A stretch of 58,136 nucleotides of DNA from Alphaproteobacteria bacterium (GTDB taxonomy: Bacteria > Pseudomonadota > Alphaproteobacteria > Puniceispirillales > Puniceispirillaceae): contig RFZL01000010.1 of assembly GCA_009920665.1 (NCBI GenBank), positions 1-58,136 of the forward strand, in the 5' to 3' direction. A model generated the notes under the pieces. That model saw nothing but the letters and a program-made list of their open reading frames with translations, was not told the origin of the DNA and made no database searches. Positions within the stretch are counted from its first letter, which is position 1. The number at the start of each line of letters is the position of its first letter. Shown piece after piece: positions 56,185 to 58,136 of this stretch. The translations under genes and the position numbers were made by a program.

Positions 56185-57410
56185 GGGCAGGCAATCGCGC
56201 CGATCGCATCATCACCGCGTCATTGGCAGCGTTCCTTGCCGGCGTGGCATGGCTTCCGGCAAGTGCCGAGACTGGCTTTGGCGAGTTTGAGCTTGAACAG
56301 CGCGGCGAGGTTACCGTCGAGGCAAGCTGGTATCCACGCACGGCCCAGCATGCCGGACAGGCGGACAGCTTCCTGCATCTCGAGGCACGGCCTGAAATCC
56401 TGCTCTTTGGCGACAACGCCGCGGCGCAGTTCCAGCCCCGTATCAGCGGCGGCACAGCTGGCGGCGGACAGATCGACCTTCGCGAGGCGCATGTCAGCGG
56501 CCGGCTTGGCGAGATGGATTACCTTGTCGGCAGCACCATCCTGTTCTGGGGCAAGGTTGAAAGCTACAATCCGGTGGACATCGTCAACGCCCTTGACTAC
56601 AGCCGCGGTCTGTTGCGCAGCGAGAAACGCGGCGCCCCGATGGTCAGGCTGTCATGGCCGGTCGGGCTGGGCCAGATCGACCTTCTTGCCATCGATTTTG
56701 TCGAGAATGTCTATCCCGACCGGGCACTTCGTGAACGTCCCGCACATCATGTGAACGACAATGCCGCCGGGTTCAGTCGCGGTGCCGGCCGTGACGATAT
56801 CGCCACCGCGGCACGCTGGTCCGGCTATTTCGGTGATATCGACCTTGGTGTCAGCATGTTTCATGGCACCGGCCACGCGCCGCGCCTGCTGCCCCGGGCC
56901 GACGGCACGCTGACGCCGGACTACAGCCGCATCACGCAGTTCGGCCTGGACATCCAGTCGCTGCATGGCGATAGCGCGGTGAAGGCCGAACTGATCCGCC
57001 GTCGCGGCCAGTATGACAGGCTTGGCAGTGCCGACAGCTATGCCGCCGGCGTGATCGGCATCGAACATAATCTCTACGATCTTGCCGAAAGCGGGCGCGA
57101 CCTCGTGCTGATCGCCGAATATGCGCGTGACGAGCGGCGCGGCCGGTCGCATAGCGGGTTCCAGAATGACCTGATCCTCGGCGGGCGCTGGCTATGGAAT
57201 GATGTCGAGGATACCGAAATCCTGACCTTGCTTGCCCGCGACCTCGACAATGCGGCACAGACACTCACCATCACGGCGAACCGGCGAATTACCGACGAAC
57301 TGAGTTTCGAGGCGACCGCAAGATGGCCGGAGCGTCTTTCGCGTGACCCGAACAGCGCAGCGCTGGCCCGCGACGCCGCCATCATCGCCAGCCTTACCTA
57401 CAGCTTCTGA
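56181..57410 (+). CDS. Outer-membrane beta-barrel protein
   Basis: A 409-residue protein with a signal peptide at about residues 1-29 (SLAAFLAGVAWLPASAETG). The rest is alternating strands rich in aromatic residues, and the chain ends TYSF, the terminal phenylalanine signature of BAM-inserted barrels. Its start overlaps the RND-LolA stop by four bases (ATGA), so the pair probably works together as inner- and outer-membrane parts of one export route. DUF1302-like proteins stand in this place elsewhere; I could not confirm that family here. Confidence 0.82.
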   Translation: MRAGNRADRIITASLAAFLAGVAWLPASAETGFGEFELEQRGEVTVEASWYPRTAQHAGQADSFLHLEARPEILLFGDNAAAQFQPRISGGTAGGGQIDLREAHVSGRLGEMDYLVGSTILFWGKVESYNPVDIVNALDYSRGLLRSEKRGAPMVRLSWPVGLGQIDLLAIDFVENVYPDRALRERPAHHVNDNAAGFSRGAGRDDIATAARWSGYFGDIDLGVSMFHGTGHAPRLLPRADGTLTPDYSRITQFGLDIQSLHGDSAVKAELIRRRGQYDRLGSADSYAAGVIGIEHNLYDLAESGRDLVLIAEYARDERRGRSHSGFQNDLILGGRWLWNDVEDTEILTLLARDLDNAAQTLTITANRRITDELSFEATARWPERLSRDPNSAALARDAAIIASLTYSF

Positions 57411-57424
57411 CTTTCAAATTCCGA

Positions 57425-57466
57425 CTTACAGCTTCCGACTTACAGCTTCCGACTTACAGCTTCCGA
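57425..57466. repeat. 14-base tandem repeat at the ends of two convergent genes
   Basis: CTTACAGCTTCCGA occurs three times exactly (57425, 57439, 57453). A degenerate copy CTACAGCTTCTGA at 57398-57410 is the last codons and stop of the barrel gene. The third copy encodes, on the other strand, the last residues and stop of the NAD(P)HX dehydratase gene. Confidence 0.88.
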
Positions 57467-58136
57467 CTTTCCGGGGCCATCAGCCCGGCATCGACAAACT
57501 CGAACATGTCGGGATGCGGAATCCCGTCAGCGCCCTCTTCAGGGTGAAATTGATGACGGCTGACGCGCCCGGCGAGAAGCTGTGACAGGATCATCGGCAC
57601 CTGGCGCAGAATATCGGCTGCCACCAGGCCGGGACCGAATCTGATGCCGGCCTCGGCATGGATCCAGACAGCGGCGCAGCAGGCCTCGAGGGGCGGCATG
57701 CGCTGGGCCAGCAGACCGGCGATCAGGCCGGCCAGCACATCACCGGTGCCGGCTGTCGCCAGATAGGCGCTGCTGCGGCTGTTGACGACCAGCCTGCCAT
57801 CTGGCGCGGCGATGATCGTCTCGCGCCCCTTCAGCACGACAAGCGATGCCGTCAGCCGTGCCGCCGCCAGGGTGCGGGTCTCGACCCTGCCGCCAAGGTC
57901 GGGAAATGCCCGGTCGAATTCACCCTGATGCGGGGTGATGATCCGCTGCCTGTCAGTTGGCGCACGGTGGCGCATGACCGCGCCGATGGCGACGGCATCA
58001 AGCACCTGATGGCACCCTGACGATCTGGCAAGGATCCGTTCCAGCGGCTGGCGGTCGGCCCCGCCACACCCGGCAAGGACCACCGACACGCGTTTCGGCC
58101 GGTGCAGGACGCCATCCCAGACCATTACCTGTGGTG
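57454..58136 (-). CDS. nnrD: ADP-dependent NAD(P)HX dehydratase (YjeF C-terminal domain), 5' part outside the window
   Basis: The 227 visible codons match the carbohydrate-kinase-like YjeF C-terminal domain, which repairs hydrated NADH and NADPH. Key segments are RQRIITPHQGEFDRAFPD, LVVLKGRETIIAAPDGRLV and the active-site AYLATAGTGDVLAGLIAG. The frame stays open through the window edge (codons before ATG 58125 read P-Q-V), so the true start, and perhaps a fused NnrE domain, lies outside. The C-terminal tail HPEEGADGIPHPDMFEFVD is extra to the fold. The last codons lie in a tandem repeat. Confidence 0.88.
   Translation of the reverse strand, partial: PQVMVWDGVLHRPKRVSVVLAGCGGADRQPLERILARSSGCHQVLDAVAIGAVMRHRAPTDRQRIITPHQGEFDRAFPDLGGRVETRTLAAARLTASLVVLKGRETIIAAPDGRLVVNSRSSAYLATAGTGDVLAGLIAGLLAQRMPPLEACCAAVWIHAEAGIRFGPGLVAADILRQVPMILSQLLAGRVSRHQFHPEEGADGIPHPDMFEFVDAGLMAPESRKL

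Overview
The window reads as a piece of chromosome from a high-GC alphaproteobacterium. The evidence is the SUF cluster layout with an Rrf2 regulator first, an Atm1-type exporter, pyrB with a degenerate pyrC, and the dprA-topA order. Several dimethylglycine-dehydrogenase-like flavoproteins, an MttB homologue, a gamma-butyrobetaine-type dioxygenase and a DUF3445 haem demethylase resemble gene sets known from marine lineages such as SAR116. That lineage name is an inference from gene content, not a demonstrated placement.

Layout. 1-5023: start of fdhD, nadK, a cupin, a MATE transporter, a DapA-superfamily lyase and a lipase-like hydrolase. 5035-12891: a leftward iron-sulfur assembly operon (Rrf2 regulator, sufB, sufC, damaged sufD, sufS, sufT-like, sufA-like, atm1-like) with two palindromes in its control region. 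13092-18870: hspQ, rpmF, a SEL1 protein, a probable haem N-demethylase, a secreted protein with nine two-cysteine repeats, and a DEGD-box helicase with a Lys/Gly/Pro tail. 19141-19495: remnant of a serine recombinase abutting tRNA-Ser(GCT). 19625-27486: gatCBA, ruvX, pyrB, pyrC-like, plsY, dprA. 27568-29148: one open frame joining the N-terminus of topoisomerase I to the C-terminal part of an O-acetylhomoserine sulfhydrylase. 29168-34123: a hydrolase and two fatty-acid oxidation enzymes. 34166-52701: a largely leftward catabolic region holding a sulfatase-fold hydrolase, MttB homologue, three DMGDH/GcvT-type flavoproteins, an XRE-cupin regulator, a PrpD-family protein, a gamma-butyrobetaine dioxygenase homologue, two DMT transporters and a thiolase. 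53074-57410: an RND protein fused to a LolA-like protein, then an outer-membrane barrel. 57454-end: part of an NAD(P)HX dehydratase gene.

How they fit together. The SUF genes probably form one iron/Fe-S-responsive unit. The genes at 34166-52701 look like a programme for quaternary and methylated amines: a dioxygenase for gamma-butyrobetaine-like compounds, a non-pyrrolysine MttB methyltransferase, and folate-linked flavin demethylases. Thiolase, acyl-CoA dehydrogenase and FadN-type proteins could take up acyl-CoA products. Substrates cannot be read from the sequence.

Caution. Two genes (sufD and the topA/metY frame) carry deletion-type junctions, so assembly or amplification artefacts must be excluded before either is read as biology. 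I found no CRISPR array, intact insertion sequence, rRNA or phage. The strongest candidates for something new are the nine-repeat cysteine protein, the RND-LolA fusion, the topA/metY junction, the paired operators, and the multi-flavoprotein amine cluster.
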